Shown piece after piece: positions 10,137 through 20,400 of a stretch of DNA of 64,000 nt. Position 1 is the stretch's first letter, and each line of letters starts with the position of its first letter. The DNA lies in assembly GCA_037039685.1 (NCBI GenBank), contig JAWNGF010000014.1, forward strand, positions 372,001 through 436,000, in the 5' to 3' direction. Made by a program: the position numbers and the translations under genes. The notes beneath the pieces are model-generated. The model ran no database searches. It saw only the letters and a program-made list of their open reading frames with translations, and had not been told where the DNA came from. This stretch comes from Ceratobasidium sp. AG-K. Taxonomy: Eukaryota > Basidiomycota > Agaricomycetes > Cantharellales > Ceratobasidiaceae.

Positions 10137-13100
10137 CTAAGGGCCTGGCGCGGTGGGGTGGAGTTTGTGAAATTTATCCACCAGTTCAGGAGCGTTCTTG
10201 AGATCTTCCTTTGACTGCCAAGAGTTGTCTGCATGAGAGTATCCTTTCCACTTAACGTAATAGTGGAGTTGACGGCGGATTTTCTTGGAATTGAGGATTT
10301 CTTCGACTTCCCATTCTTCCTCTCCCTCTTGTGTGACAATAGGGGGTGGTTGAGCGGGTTCGCGGCCGTGGGGATCAGAGTGGAATTTCTTGAGCAGCAT
10401 GACGTGGAAGACAGGATGAACTTTCATTGATTTTGGTAATTCCAGTCTAAAGGCATGAGTTCCTACTTTTTCTATTACTTTGTAAGGGCCTAAAACTTTG
10501 TGGGAGAGTTTTACTGAGGGTCTGTCTGTGGAAATGTTCTGATGATTAAGCCAGACTTTATCCCCCGGGTTTATCTCTTCTGGTTCTTTGGCTCCTTTAT
10601 CAAAGTAGTATTTATAGGACTGATTTGCTAGGATAAGGGCAGCTTTGACTTCGTCGTATCCTTTCAACAGGAATTCCGCATGGGCATCAGCTTCAGGAAC
10701 AGTATAGTCTGATTCTTCCCCAATGTTCATTCTAGGGTTGAAACCCTGGCAGATTTGGAAAGGGGTTTTGCCAGTGGATGCTTGGATTCCATTGTTGTAA
10801 GCAAATTCTGCCATAGGGAGTAAGGCTACCCAGTTGTTTTGCCTATGGTTGACAAAAGCCCTGATAAAGATTTCAACGACTTGGTTTGCTTGTTCTGACT
10901 GTCCGTCTGTTCTTGGATGGTAGGCTGTGCTGAAGGTCGGTTTTACGTCCAACCGTTTGTACAGATGCCTGATGAACTTTGAGTTGAAAGTGGATCCTCT
11001 ATCCAAGACTGTTGCTTTTGGGGTGCCGTGAAGTTTCCAAATGTTTGCAATGAAGATGTTGCCTATGTCTACTGCTGTGGCCATTGATTTGCAAGGGATA
11101 TAGTGTGCCATCTTGGAGAACCGATCTACCACTGTCAAGATTGCGTCATATCCTTCTGATTCTGGGAGCCCTACAATCATGTCATAGGAGATCTCTTCCC
11201 AGGGTCTCTCAGGAATATGTAAAGGACGCAGTAGTCCTGTGGGGAGTTGGTTCGATGGTTTAATTCGAATGCATGTTTCGCAGTGTGACACATAAGAATT
11301 GACAAATTTCTTCATGGTTGGCCAGTAATAAGTTCTTGAGACTAATTCTAATGTTCTTGCTTGTCCAGGATGCCCAGCTGTAATGTTGTCATGGCGCGAT
11401 TCCAATATCAGGTTTCTGATGGTTTCATCCTTGGGGACAAAGATCTTCCCTTTGAACATTAGGAGTCCTTCTCTGTATTCCCAATCTTTGACTTTTTCTC
11501 CATTTCTCAGCTTATTGTGGGCTTCTTCTAATCTGGAATCTTCAAGGATTGCTTGTCTGATTAGGTCGTTGATTTCCTGGTCAGGGGTAATAGCCGAAAT
11601 AAAAATGTCTGGTTTGAGGAGAACTTGGTTCTCTACCCCCCCAAAGGTTCTAGGTCGTATCGCCTTGAGAGAATGTCTGCTTTTTTATTTTGGCTTCCTG
11701 GCCTGTATAAGATTTGGAAGTTGAAGTCTACCAAGAAATTCATCCAGCGGATTTGGCGTTGATTCAATTGTTTGGATGATGAGAAGTATTCCAAATTTTT
11801 GTGATCTGTCATCACTTGAATGGCTTTTTCTGTGCCTTGAAGTAAGTGCCGCCATTCTTTGAAAGCTCTAATTATTGCCAATAGTTCTTTGTTGAAAATG
11901 TCATAGTTTCGCTCAGCTGGATTTAGTGATTTAGAAAGAAAAGCTACAGGGTGTAATTTCCCTTCTTCATCTTTCTGAGATAAAACTGCTCCTGTGGCGA
12001 ATCCCGACGCATCTGTCTTGAGGAAAAATTCCTTATTCTGATCGGGCTGCATCATTACAGGTGCCACTTTAAGAGCTTCTTTTAGTGCAGTCATGGCCTC
12101 TTGTTCTTTGCTTGTCCACTGCCACTTTTGATCCTTCTTAAGTAGGTTGTACAGAGGTCTGGCTTTGCCGGCAAAGTCTTGAATGAATCTTCGATAGAAA
12201 TTGACAAATCCTAGGAATTCTTGAACTTGTTTGACGTTTTTGGGAGCCTTCCAATTCATAGCCGCCGTGACCTTTTCCTGATCCGTTTCGATTCCTTTAT
12301 TGGAAATTACCAATCCTACCCAGTCCAGTTTGGTCTGGTGGAACTTGCATTTCCTCAATTTCGCAATCAGCTTGTGTTCCCTTAGTCTTCTTAGCACCTC
12401 TTTCATGTGTCCTGGATGATCTTTGACTCGTTTGGAAAAAACAAAGATATCATCAATGTATACGAGTACGAAAACCCCCATAATGTCCCTGAATATAGAG
12501 TTCATTAGGGACTGGAAGCTTGATGGAGCGTTTTTGAGACCGAAGGGCATGACTTTCCATTTGTACATGCCGTATTGAGTTTTGAATGCTGTTTTCCATT
12601 TGTGGCCTGCTGCTATTTGGGTTTGATGGAATCCTTGTGCCAAGTCTAGAGTGGTGCCAATGACAAATCCTTCCAGGGCCCTTAACCATTGATCCAATAG
12701 AGGTATTCCACTTGCATTGAATTTGCATAGCGAATTCACATATCTGTAATCAACGCAAAAGCGTAATTCTGGGTTGTTTGGATCTTCTGGATGTGGTTTT
12801 TTGACAAACAAAACCGGGGAAGCCAAAGGAGACTTAGAAATCTGAATGTGTCCCCTTCGGATAAGGGTTTCTAGTACCTTCTTCATTTCTTTGTCTTCAG
12901 CTGGGGATGTTTTATAAATAGGGCCATGCTTTAGTTTAGCTTCTGGTAGGAGGTCGAGCGTAATGTCAGTTGGCCTGTGAGGTGGGAGTTCCTCTAATCT
13001 GGACTCGTCGAACACATCTGCAAACTCTTTGTATTCCTCTGGTAATGTAGTTTCTGCTGCGATTTGGAGTGTAGATGGGACTTCTAGGCAGTTTTTTGAG

Positions 13101-13534
13101 CAGAATTCGCTTGTGTATGCAATTGTCCTATTTTTCCAATTAATTTGTGGGTTATGTTTCTTGAGCCATGACATCCCGAGTACGATAGGGTGTCTTCCAA
13201 TGTTTGTAACATGACATTCTATTTCGCTGGAATGTGTTCCCATGACAAGTTTGAATTTGGTATAGTGGGTGACTTTTCCAGACGAGACTTCTCGTCCGTC
13301 TATAACTCGCAGAGTCTTGGGTTTTTTGTGTTGGAAAAGGGGAAGGTTTGCCTCTTTTGCTAGAGAAGGGTTGATGAAACAGGAGGTTGCGCCGCAGTCA
13401 AGAAGTGCTTGTCCAGAGAATTTTTTTGATCTGTTAACTGACTTAAAACCAGGAGCCGTAGCTAGTGGGTGAGCGGTGAAATCAAGGTATAATTGGTTTT
13501 CATTTGATATTGACATGATTTCTAGTTCATCCAT
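10137..13534 (-). pseudogene. Pol polyprotein of chromovirus A (frameshifted)
   Basis: Sense order: retropepsin-like ALLDCGATSCFI, RT with VLVYIDDIFVFS, RNase H beginning TDASGFATGAVLS, an HHCC zinc domain, integrase with acidic residues in VVDRFSK, DRGSTF and TDGQSE, and a C-terminal chromodomain (WEVEEIL...YYVKWKGY). Homologous element B reads this as one 1,132-residue frame. In A the sense G-run at the RNase H/integrase linker (plus strand 11636-11642) has seven G instead of eight. This gives an immediate TAG, and integrase (10137-about 11632) falls into another frame. It is otherwise about 97% like B at the protein level by eye. Translation would need the upstream -1 frameshift from Gag. 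Confidence 0.93.
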
Positions 13535-13569
13535 ATTGCTAGCTAATATGTCACCGAGTACTTGGCTCC

Positions 13570-14922
13570 TTAATAAGCCTCGGTGACGTCTTTTCCCGAT
13601 TCGATGTCTGAAGAGATTTCTTCAATCTGGGCTTCAAATCCTGACGCTGTGTTCTTGGAAGGACAGACTCTTGCTGAGTGTCCCTTACCGCCGCAGGTGA
13701 AGCAGATCATTGGTCCTTTTCCTTTTCCATCAAGATCCATCGCATTAGGGTCTTTAGCAGGAGTGGATGGTTTGGGTGTTTGGATGGTAGGAGCGTTGAG
13801 GTTACTGGTTCGGGTGTCTCTTTGAATTGCTCCAAAAGGGACATTTCCTTTTGTCCCATCATCCCAGGAGATCTGTGGAACTGGACGGCCCTTGGCGTTT
13901 CGGGTAATGCTTGAGATTTTGCCGTATTGCACCCCCCCTGTAGGTTTTGACATAAAGACTCGATCGTTTACATTGAATCTTTGACCTAGCGAGGCGTTTT
14001 GAGTACTTGTGGTTGTCTTTGAAGTACTTTGTTTTGAAGTGGTGGTTTGTGAGCTTTGCAACTTCTTGGGTGCGTTAATAGCGTTCATTGTGGAGTCAAT
14101 TTCCAGGGCTCTTTCGCGAACTTGGTTGAATGTCCTTGTCACTTCGTGGGGTTTAAAGTTCTGTGACACCATGGCCATCTTGATTTCATCCTTAAGACCG
14201 TCATAGAAATCGTCACGAAGTACTTGATCAGTGTACCCGAGTACCGATGAATAAGTGACAAAGTCTCGTAGATAATCTTGGACAGAGTTCTTCTGGATCA
14301 ATTTCTTGTATAATTGTCTATATCGGTCGATCTTGTGAACATCGCCAAACCTAGCTTGCATTTCGTTCCAGAATTCATCCATGTCGTGTAGCCAATTTGT
14401 TGCTCCCCTTCTTGCTGTGTCTACATCAATTCCAGGTTGCATCCATACATAGGCAGGCCCCTTGCAATAACCCATGATATAAGTGATTTTTTGTTCTGTG
14501 GTTGCTTGTGGCAACGTGTGATTTATGTACAAGGTACATTGCGACTTAAACTCGTCAAATTTATCTACATCTCCAGAAAATTCTTCTGGGGGATGCATTT
14601 TGAGTTTGTATCCTGGGGTGGTTGTTGACGCGGTGGTGGAGGGTGTTGCCCCTAGGTTTGCAAGTGACTGAGACACTGCATTCATTAATTGGTGAAGGGG
14701 TGCAATTTGTGCAGTTTGATTTTGAATTGCGTGAATATCTGCAATGTTATTGTCGATCCCCTGTTCTAGGGTAGAGGTGATACCATTTAAGGCATTAATA
14801 TGACCGTTAATTTTTCGCACTTTGTCTATTAAGGCATTGATTGCATGTGCAACTACCTCGGGTCCGGATGTTGCTGAGATTTGGGTAAATCCCCCTTGAC
14901 TAGGTGATGGGGCTCTTGACAT
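13570..14922 (-). CDS. Gag protein of chromovirus A
   Basis: 450 codons from the ATG at 14922 (MSRAPSPSQGG) to TAA. A helical capsid-like core of the Ty3 retrotransposon Gag type (YKLKMHPPEEFSGDVDKF...) is followed by a linker, an SH3-like stretch (RFNVNDRVFM) and one CCHC zinc knuckle (CFTCGGKGHSARVCPS) near the C-terminus for RNA packaging. This is the first AUG of the predicted transcript. The heptamer GGGAAAA lies seven codons before the stop. Confidence 0.9.
   Translation of the reverse strand: MSRAPSPSQGGFTQISATSGPEVVAHAINALIDKVRKINGHINALNGITSTLEQGIDNNIADIHAIQNQTAQIAPLHQLMNAVSQSLANLGATPSTTASTTTPGYKLKMHPPEEFSGDVDKFDEFKSQCTLYINHTLPQATTEQKITYIMGYCKGPAYVWMQPGIDVDTARRGATNWLHDMDEFWNEMQARFGDVHKIDRYRQLYKKLIQKNSVQDYLRDFVTYSSVLGYTDQVLRDDFYDGLKDEIKMAMVSQNFKPHEVTRTFNQVRERALEIDSTMNAINAPKKLQSSQTTTSKQSTSKTTTSTQNASLGQRFNVNDRVFMSKPTGGVQYGKISSITRNAKGRPVPQISWDDGTKGNVPFGAIQRDTRTSNLNAPTIQTPKPSTPAKDPNAMDLDGKGKGPMICFTCGGKGHSARVCPSKNTASGFEAQIEEISSDIESGKDVTEAY
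13591..13597 (-). promoter_or_regulatory. -1 programmed ribosomal frameshift heptamer, chromovirus A
   Basis: Sense GGGAAAA is read TC[G GGA AAA] in the gag frame, the X XXY YYZ phase for simultaneous slippage. Pol is in the -1 frame and is open from this point through the gag stop. A perfect 9-bp stem, GTCACCGAG/CTCGGTGAC (plus strand 13579-13587 and 13550-13558), starts 3 nt downstream, with an inner GGCT/AGCC pairing. Elements B and C have the same heptamer in the same phase. Confidence 0.8.
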
Positions 14923-14947
14923 ATCGGAGCGGGGAAAACAGGTAGAT

Positions 14948-15199
14948 TTATTGGGATCCCAGACCGTACAAAATATCACGGATTCTTCTTCGAACCCGTC
15001 TGTCTTTAATGATGCGCAAACTTCTCAAAAATATCAATTCAAGATTTTCGTCTTCCAAGAACAACGCGTTGATTACTCCTAGTTCGTCGTACTGTTCGTA
15101 TATGTAGTTACGATGAACGTCTTCAATAAAGAGTTTTAGGGACTCTAGTCTAAGTTGTTCCCTGTGTTGTTCCTGTGTGAGTCGAGGTCTTGGTCCCAC
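14948..15199 (-). CDS. AUG-less ORF b (about 83 codons) upstream of gag, chromovirus A
   Basis: An open frame rich in Leu, Arg and Glu (RLTQEQHREQLRLESLKLF...) lies between ORF a and gag and ends 25 nt before the gag AUG. It overlaps the end of ORF a by 55 nt and lies in its -1 frame. It has no methionine codon, and no AUG exists upstream in the predicted transcript. Element B keeps the same frame with three amino-acid changes in 83. A CCCTTTT sequence in C CCT TTT phase just before the overlap could allow -1 slippage from ORF a, but B has TCCTTTT there. I recognise no family. Confidence 0.5.
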   Translation of the reverse strand: MGPRPRLTQEQHREQLRLESLKLFIEDVHRNYIYEQYDELGVINALFLEDENLELIFLRSLRIIKDRRVRRRIRDILYGLGSQ

Positions 15200-15759
15200 T
15201 GAAAAGGGTTGGGTGCGATGGTATTAAGGTGATTTAGAAGGCGGTAATCCTGATTAATAGGAATACGCACTTCTGCTGCTTGATGACAGTATTTGCCCTT
15301 GATTTTATCTTTAAGGGTTTTGATAGTGCGCCACTGTCGCTTATTGTTGCTGATGAGACTTTCGACCTTTCGAGTGTGTTTTTCTTGGATTTTTATAAGT
15401 TGGTCGCAGTTTTCGATCAAGACACGGGTTTGTTCTTGCAATCGCTCGACTTCAATATTAGTGTCCGCTAGATTTATACTTTGGACACGATCTTGATCGG
15501 CTTGTTGCTTGTTTGTATTGTCAAGGTCAATTTCAATGAACTCAAGCCTTGAATGGAGGGATTGATAATCGGCTTCCAGTTGATTGTGGTTTTCGTCGTT
15601 TCTGGTACGTTCGACCCTTAAATCCTCTGCTTGTTCAACTTGATCTTCTTCTAGCACTTCAATTCGACTGTTTAATTCGTCGACTTTGGTGTCTAGATCA
15701 AGTACGAAGTCCTTTAGTCTAAAGACTGCTTTGCAGAGGCTAAAAAATGCGGGGAACAC
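15145..15759 (-). CDS. AUG-less ORF a (about 204 codons), coiled-coil-like, chromovirus A
   Basis: The frame runs from just after an in-frame TAA to a stop at 15145; the first near-cognate codon is GTG at 15759. The product would be charged and heptad-rich (LDTKVDELNSRIEVLEEDQ, LEADYQSLHSRLEFI), suggesting a coiled coil, with a basic C-terminal third. It contains no methionine. Element B has the same frame; I count about 50 nucleotide but only about 14 amino-acid differences, which points to selection on the protein. If translated, it must start at a non-AUG codon. Unknown function, possibly a Gag-associated structural protein. Confidence 0.55.
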   Translation of the reverse strand: MFPAFFSLCKAVFRLKDFVLDLDTKVDELNSRIEVLEEDQVEQAEDLRVERTRNDENHNQLEADYQSLHSRLEFIEIDLDNTNKQQADQDRVQSINLADTNIEVERLQEQTRVLIENCDQLIKIQEKHTRKVESLISNNKRQWRTIKTLKDKIKGKYCHQAAEVRIPINQDYRLLNHLNTIAPNPFQWDQDLDSHRNNTGNNLD

Positions 15760-16240
15760 TTTTAAGGTTAATTAGTTAGTTACTAATTAGTTTCTTTTTA
15801 GTGCGTACTGATGGAAACGACAAGTTGATGTGGTTCTTGATGGATGAGAGTGTTAACTTGGGTGGTGCTCCGACCACTTTCCAGTTTTGCTTGAGAGGAT
15901 CTGGCTTCCTCGAGATGTTGATTTGGATGTGAAGGGTGCTAGACGCTAAGCTTTTGCTTTATATACTCCTTATCTGATCTTATCAGTTATCAACAGCCTT
16001 GGGCGGGCGTGATAGCGACAGTGTATAACAGAGTAAGGGTGTATTTAGCTGACTAAAGCCGCTATGACCCGAAAGAGGATAACGATTGGGTTCACTGACA
16101 GTGTATAGTGACGTGGAACTCCTGGTCTATATCAAGTATAGCTCTTCGTTCGTTGTACTATGCCCGTTTTCCCGTGTACGTTCTATCTAATTGATGGAAG
16201 AGCAGGGGCTTATGGCCGATGCTTAGAAGGCTTGACCTAA
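15760..16240 (-). other. Leader of chromovirus A between 5' LTR and ORF a
   Basis: About 480 bp with no ATG in sense. Just before ORF a the sense strand reads CTAACTAATTAACC then AAAAG, which resembles a branch site and 3' splice site, so an intron ending at 15760 is possible; I cannot assign the donor. The primer-binding site lies at the LTR-proximal end. Confidence 0.5.
16227..16238 (-). promoter_or_regulatory. Self-priming primer-binding site, chromovirus A
   Basis: Sense AGGTCAAGCCTT starts 2 nt inside the 5' LTR. It is the exact complement of AAGGCTTGACCT in the same LTR (plus strand 16371-16382). That LTR segment begins 33 nt downstream of the start of TATATAAA (16408-16415), where transcription should start. 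This is the geometry of Tf1-type self-priming, in which the RNA 5' end folds back as the primer. I did not recognise a tRNA 3' end at this site. Confidence 0.85.
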
Positions 16241-16646
16241 TGTCCCGACTTGGGTCAATTAGGTATATAAAAGGTTAAGGGGTTCGACTTAGACAAGTCT
16301 TTGAACCCAAGGAATGGTGATGAGTAAGAGGATTTAATTGGGCAAGTCCTAGTGGAGAGGAGGTCAAGCCTTGTCGTTAACCAGCTTGACCTCTGGGTTT
16401 ATATACATGAGGGATCAGTGCCACGTCATCATCTATCAGTGTGGGAAAGCCAAGTACAACCGAGATAAGAGACGTGACTCGACATTCTGGAAGTTCCGGA
16501 AGCATCACCAATATCAAATGAAAAGACAAATACATCACATGATACAAGTTTAAGCGCCAGAGGACATTTGTACCAAAAAAGGAAAGTGTTCGGAAAAAAA
16601 GATATAAAATCGGAATAAAATGTCTGAGCTTAGTCAGCTCATGACA
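16241..16646 (-). repeat. 5' LTR of chromovirus A
   Basis: 406 bp that I read as identical to 9721-10126. In sense it contains the TATA box (16408-16415), the self-primer (16371-16382) and the inverted repeat around the start site. The GAGCG duplication follows at 16647. Confidence 0.95.
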
Positions 16647-17029
16647 GAGCGGGTGAGTGGCAAATACCCATTTGAGAAGTCGGAAGTTGGATCCAAAGGC
16701 CCCTGGTGCAGATGTATTGGACGAGGTGTCCAGGGCTTTTTTGATCTCGTGATGCGTGATTATGTGATGGGCCCTGGTGGGCCTGGATCAAATACCGAAA
16801 TCATCTTCAAGATCAACAGGGGGTATTTGCGTGGGGAAGAAGGCGGTGCAGAATGCGTTGGCTTGGTCGTCTGGGGTGATAGCCATACCGTCGGGTTTGG
16901 AGATGGGAGGCATACGAGACAAGCGTTTGCCAGAAGCCCAAGACGTAATTTTGTAAAGGTTGGTGAGGTGAACAATTTCACTGCAGATTTTGTCAGCGTG
17001 TTTGCGCTTGGCAGAGCGAATGGCTTGGC
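16647..17029 (-). pseudogene. LINE ORF2, middle segment between the two LTR elements
   Basis: These 383 bases contain the LINE stretch linking the endonuclease to RT, bounded by the GAGCG duplication of A (16647-16651) and the TTGGC duplication of B (17025-17029). The frame joins 23984-25045 and 7289-9720 in register. It contains one in-frame TGA (codon after DDFGI), consistent with CGA to TGA. Confidence 0.9.
17025..17029. repeat. 5-bp target duplication of chromovirus B (left copy)
   Basis: TTGGC here and at 23984-23988 flank element B exactly at its LTR ends. Confidence 0.93.
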
Positions 17030-17449
17030 TGTCCCGACTTGGGTCAATTAGGTATATGTAAAGGTAAAGGGGTTTGACTTAGACGAGTCTTAGAACCCAA
17101 GGAGTAGTGATAAGTGAAAAGGGTTTTTGATTTGGCAAGTCCTAGTGGAGAGGAGGTCAAGCCTTGTCGTTTAACCGGCTTGACCTCTGGGTTTATATAC
17201 ATGTGAGATCAAGGCCACGTCATCATTTATCAGTGTGGGAAAGCCGAGTACAACCGATGATAAGCGAGATAAGAGGTATGACTCGACATTCTGGAAGTTC
17301 TGGAAGTATCACTAATATCAAATGAAAAGACAAATACATCACATGATACAAGTTAGGCGCCAGAGGACAATTGTACCAAAAAAGGAAAGTGTTCGGAAAA
17401 AAAGATATAAAATCAGAATAAAATGTCTGAGCTTAGTCAGCTCATGACA
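17030..17449 (-). repeat. 3' LTR of chromovirus B
   Basis: 420 bp, TGTCC...GACA on the plus strand. Compared with 23564-23983 it shows TTTGAC for TTCGAC, CCGGC for CCAGC, TTCTGG for TTCCGG and TTAGG for TTAAG. Confidence 0.95.
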
Positions 17450-17459
17450 TTACCCCCTC

Positions 17460-20400
17460 CTAAGGGCCTGGCGCAGTGGGATGGAGTTTGTGAAATTTAT
17501 CAACTAGTTCAGGAGCGTTCTTGAGATCTTCCTTTGACTGCCAAGAGTTGTCTGCATGAGAGTACCCTTTCCACTTAACGTAATAGTGGAGTTGGCGACG
17601 GATTTTCTTGGAATTAAGGATCTCTTCAACCTCCCATTCTTCTTCTCCATCTTGTGTGACAATAGGGGGTGGTTGAGCAGGTTCGCGGCCATGGGGATCA
17701 GAGTGGAATTTCTTGAGCAGCATGACATGGAAGACAGGATGAACTTTCATCGATTTTGGTAACTCCAGTCTAAAGGCGTGAGTCCCTACTTTTTCCAGTA
17801 CCTTGTAAGGGTCTAAAACTTTGTGAGAGAGTTTTACTGAAGGTCTGTCTGTGGATATGTTTTGATGATTAAGCCAGACTTTATCTCCAGGGTTTATCTC
17901 TTCTGGTTCTTTGGCTCCTTTATCAAAGTAGTGTTTGTAGGACTGATTTGCTAGGATGAGGGCGGCTTTGACTTTGTCGTATCCTTTGAGCAGGAATTCC
18001 GCATGGGCATTAGCTTCAGGAACAGTATAGTCTGATTCTTCCCCGATGTTCATTCTAGGGTTAAAACCCTGGCAGATTTGGAAAGGGGTTTTGCCAGTGG
18101 ATGCTTGGATTCCATTGTTGTACGCAAATTCTGCCATAGGGAGCAGGGCCACCCAGTCGTTTTGCCTATGGTTGACAAATGCCCTGATAAAGATTTCAAC
18201 CACTTCGTTTGCCCATTCTGACTGTCCGTCTGTCCTTGGATGGTACGCTGTGCTGAAGGTAGGTTTTACGTCTAACCGTTTGTATAGATGCCTAATGAAC
18301 TTTGAGTTGAAAGTGGATCCTCTATCCGAGACTGTTGCCTTTGGAGTGCCGTGAAGTTTCCAAATGTTTGCGACAAAAATATTGGCTATGTCTACTGCTG
18401 TGGCCGTTGATTTGCAAGGGAGATAGTGTGCCATCTTGGAGAACCGATCTACTACTGTTAAGATTGCGTCATATCCTTCTGATTCTGGGAGCCCTACAAT
18501 CATGTCATAGGAGATCTCTTCCCAAGGTCTCTCAGGAATATGTAGAGGATGCAGTAATCCTGTGGGGAGTTGGTTTGATGGTTTAACTCGAATGCATGTT
18601 TCGCAGTGTGACACATAAGAGTTGACAAATTTCTTCATGGTTGGCCAGTAGTAAGTTCTGGAAACCAATTCCAATGTTCTTGCTTGTCCAGGATGCCCAG
18701 CTGTAATATTGTCATGGTGCGATTCCAATATCAGGTTTCTGACAGTTTCATCCTTAGGGACAAAGATCTTTCCTTTGAACATTAGGAGTCCTTCTCTGTA
18801 TTCCCAATCTTTGACTTTTTCTCCGTTTCTCAGCTTATTGTGGGCTTCTTCTAATCTGGGATCTTCGAGGATTGCTTCTCTGATTAGATCGTTAATTTCC
18901 TGGTCAGGGGTGATAGCCGAAATAAAAATGTCTGGTTTGAGGAGAACTTGGTTCTCTACCCCCCCCAAAGGTTCTAGGTCGTATCGCCTTGAGAGAATGT
19001 CTGCTTTTTTGTTTTGGCTTCCTGGTCTGTACAAGATTTGGAAGTTGAAGTCTACCAAGAAATTCATCCAGCGGATTTGGCTTTGATTCAATTGCTTGGA
19101 TGATGAGAAGTATTCCAAATTTTTGTGATCTGTTATCACTTGAACAGCTTTTTCTGTGCCTTGAAGTAGGTGCCGCCATTCTTTGAAAGCTCTAATTATT
19201 GCCAATAGTTCTTTGTCAAAAATGTCATAGTTTCGCTCAGCCGGATTTAGTGATTTAGAAAGAAAAGCTACAGGGTGTAGTTTCCCTTCTTCATCCTTCT
19301 GAGATAGAACTGCTCCTGTAGCAAATCCCGACGCGTCTGTTTCGAGGAAAAATTCCTTATTCTGATCGGGCTGCATCATTACAGGTGCCACTTTAAGAGC
19401 TTCTTTTAGCGCATTCATGGCCTCTTGTTCTTTGCTTGTCCACTGCCACTTTTGATCCTTCTTAAGTAGGTTGTACAGAGGTCTGGCTTTGCCGGCAAAG
19501 TCTTGAATGAATCTTCGATAGAAATTGACAAATCCTAGGAATTCTTGAACTTGTTTGACGTTTTTGGGAGCTTTCCAGTTCATAGCCGCCGTGACCTTTT
19601 CCTGATCTGTTTCGATTCCTTTATTGGAAATGACCAATCCTACCCAGTCCAGTTTGGTCTGGTGGAATTTGCATTTCCTCAATTTCGCGATCAGCTTGTG
19701 TTCCCTTAGTCTTCTTAGCACCTCTTTCACGTGTCCTGGATGATCTTCGACTCGTTTGGAAAAAACAAAGATATCATCAATGTATACGAGTACAAAAACC
19801 CCCATAATGTCCCTGAATATGGAGTTCATTAGGGACTGGAAGCTTGATGGGGCGTTTTTGAGACCAAAGGGCATGACTTTCCATTCGTACATGCCGTATT
19901 GAGTTTTGAATGCTGTTTTCCATTCATGGCCTGCTGCTATTCGGGTTTGATGGAATCCTTGTGCCAAGTCTAGAGTGGTGCCAATGACAAATCCTTCCAG
20001 GGCCCTTAACCATTGGTCCAATAGAGGTATTCCACTCGCGTTGAATTTGCATAGCGAATTCACATATCTGTAGTCAACGCAAAAGCGTAATTCTGGGTTG
20101 TTTGGATCTTCTGGATGTGGTTTTTTGACAAACAGAACCGGGGAAGCCAAAGGAGACTTAGAAATCTGAATGTGTCCCCTTCGGATCAGGGTTTCTAGTA
20201 CTTTCTTCATTTCCTTGTCTTCAGCTGGGGACGTTTTGTAGATAGGGCCGTGCTTTAGTTTAGCTTCTGGTAGGAGATCGAGCGTAATGTCCGTTGGCCT
20301 GTGAGGTGGGAGTTCTTCTAACCTGGATTTGTCGAATACATCTGCAAACTCTTTGTATTCCTCTGGTAATGTAGTTTCAGCTGCAATTTGGAGTGTAGAC

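Larger units (their letters stand above)
9721..16646 (-). mobile_element. Ty3/gypsy chromovirus A (6,926 bp, 5-bp TSD)
   Basis: Two 406-bp LTRs (9721-10126 and 16241-16646; TG...CA) that I read as identical bracket, in sense order, a self-complementary primer-binding site, two AUG-less ORFs, Gag, and Pol with protease, RT, RNase H, integrase and chromodomain. The PPT (AGGAGGGGGTAA) abuts the 3' LTR. Identical LTRs imply a recent insertion, yet pol has lost one G in a G-run, so the copy is defective unless slippage restores frame. It is inserted in LINE ORF2 in the same orientation as the LINE and is closely related to element B. Confidence 0.96.
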
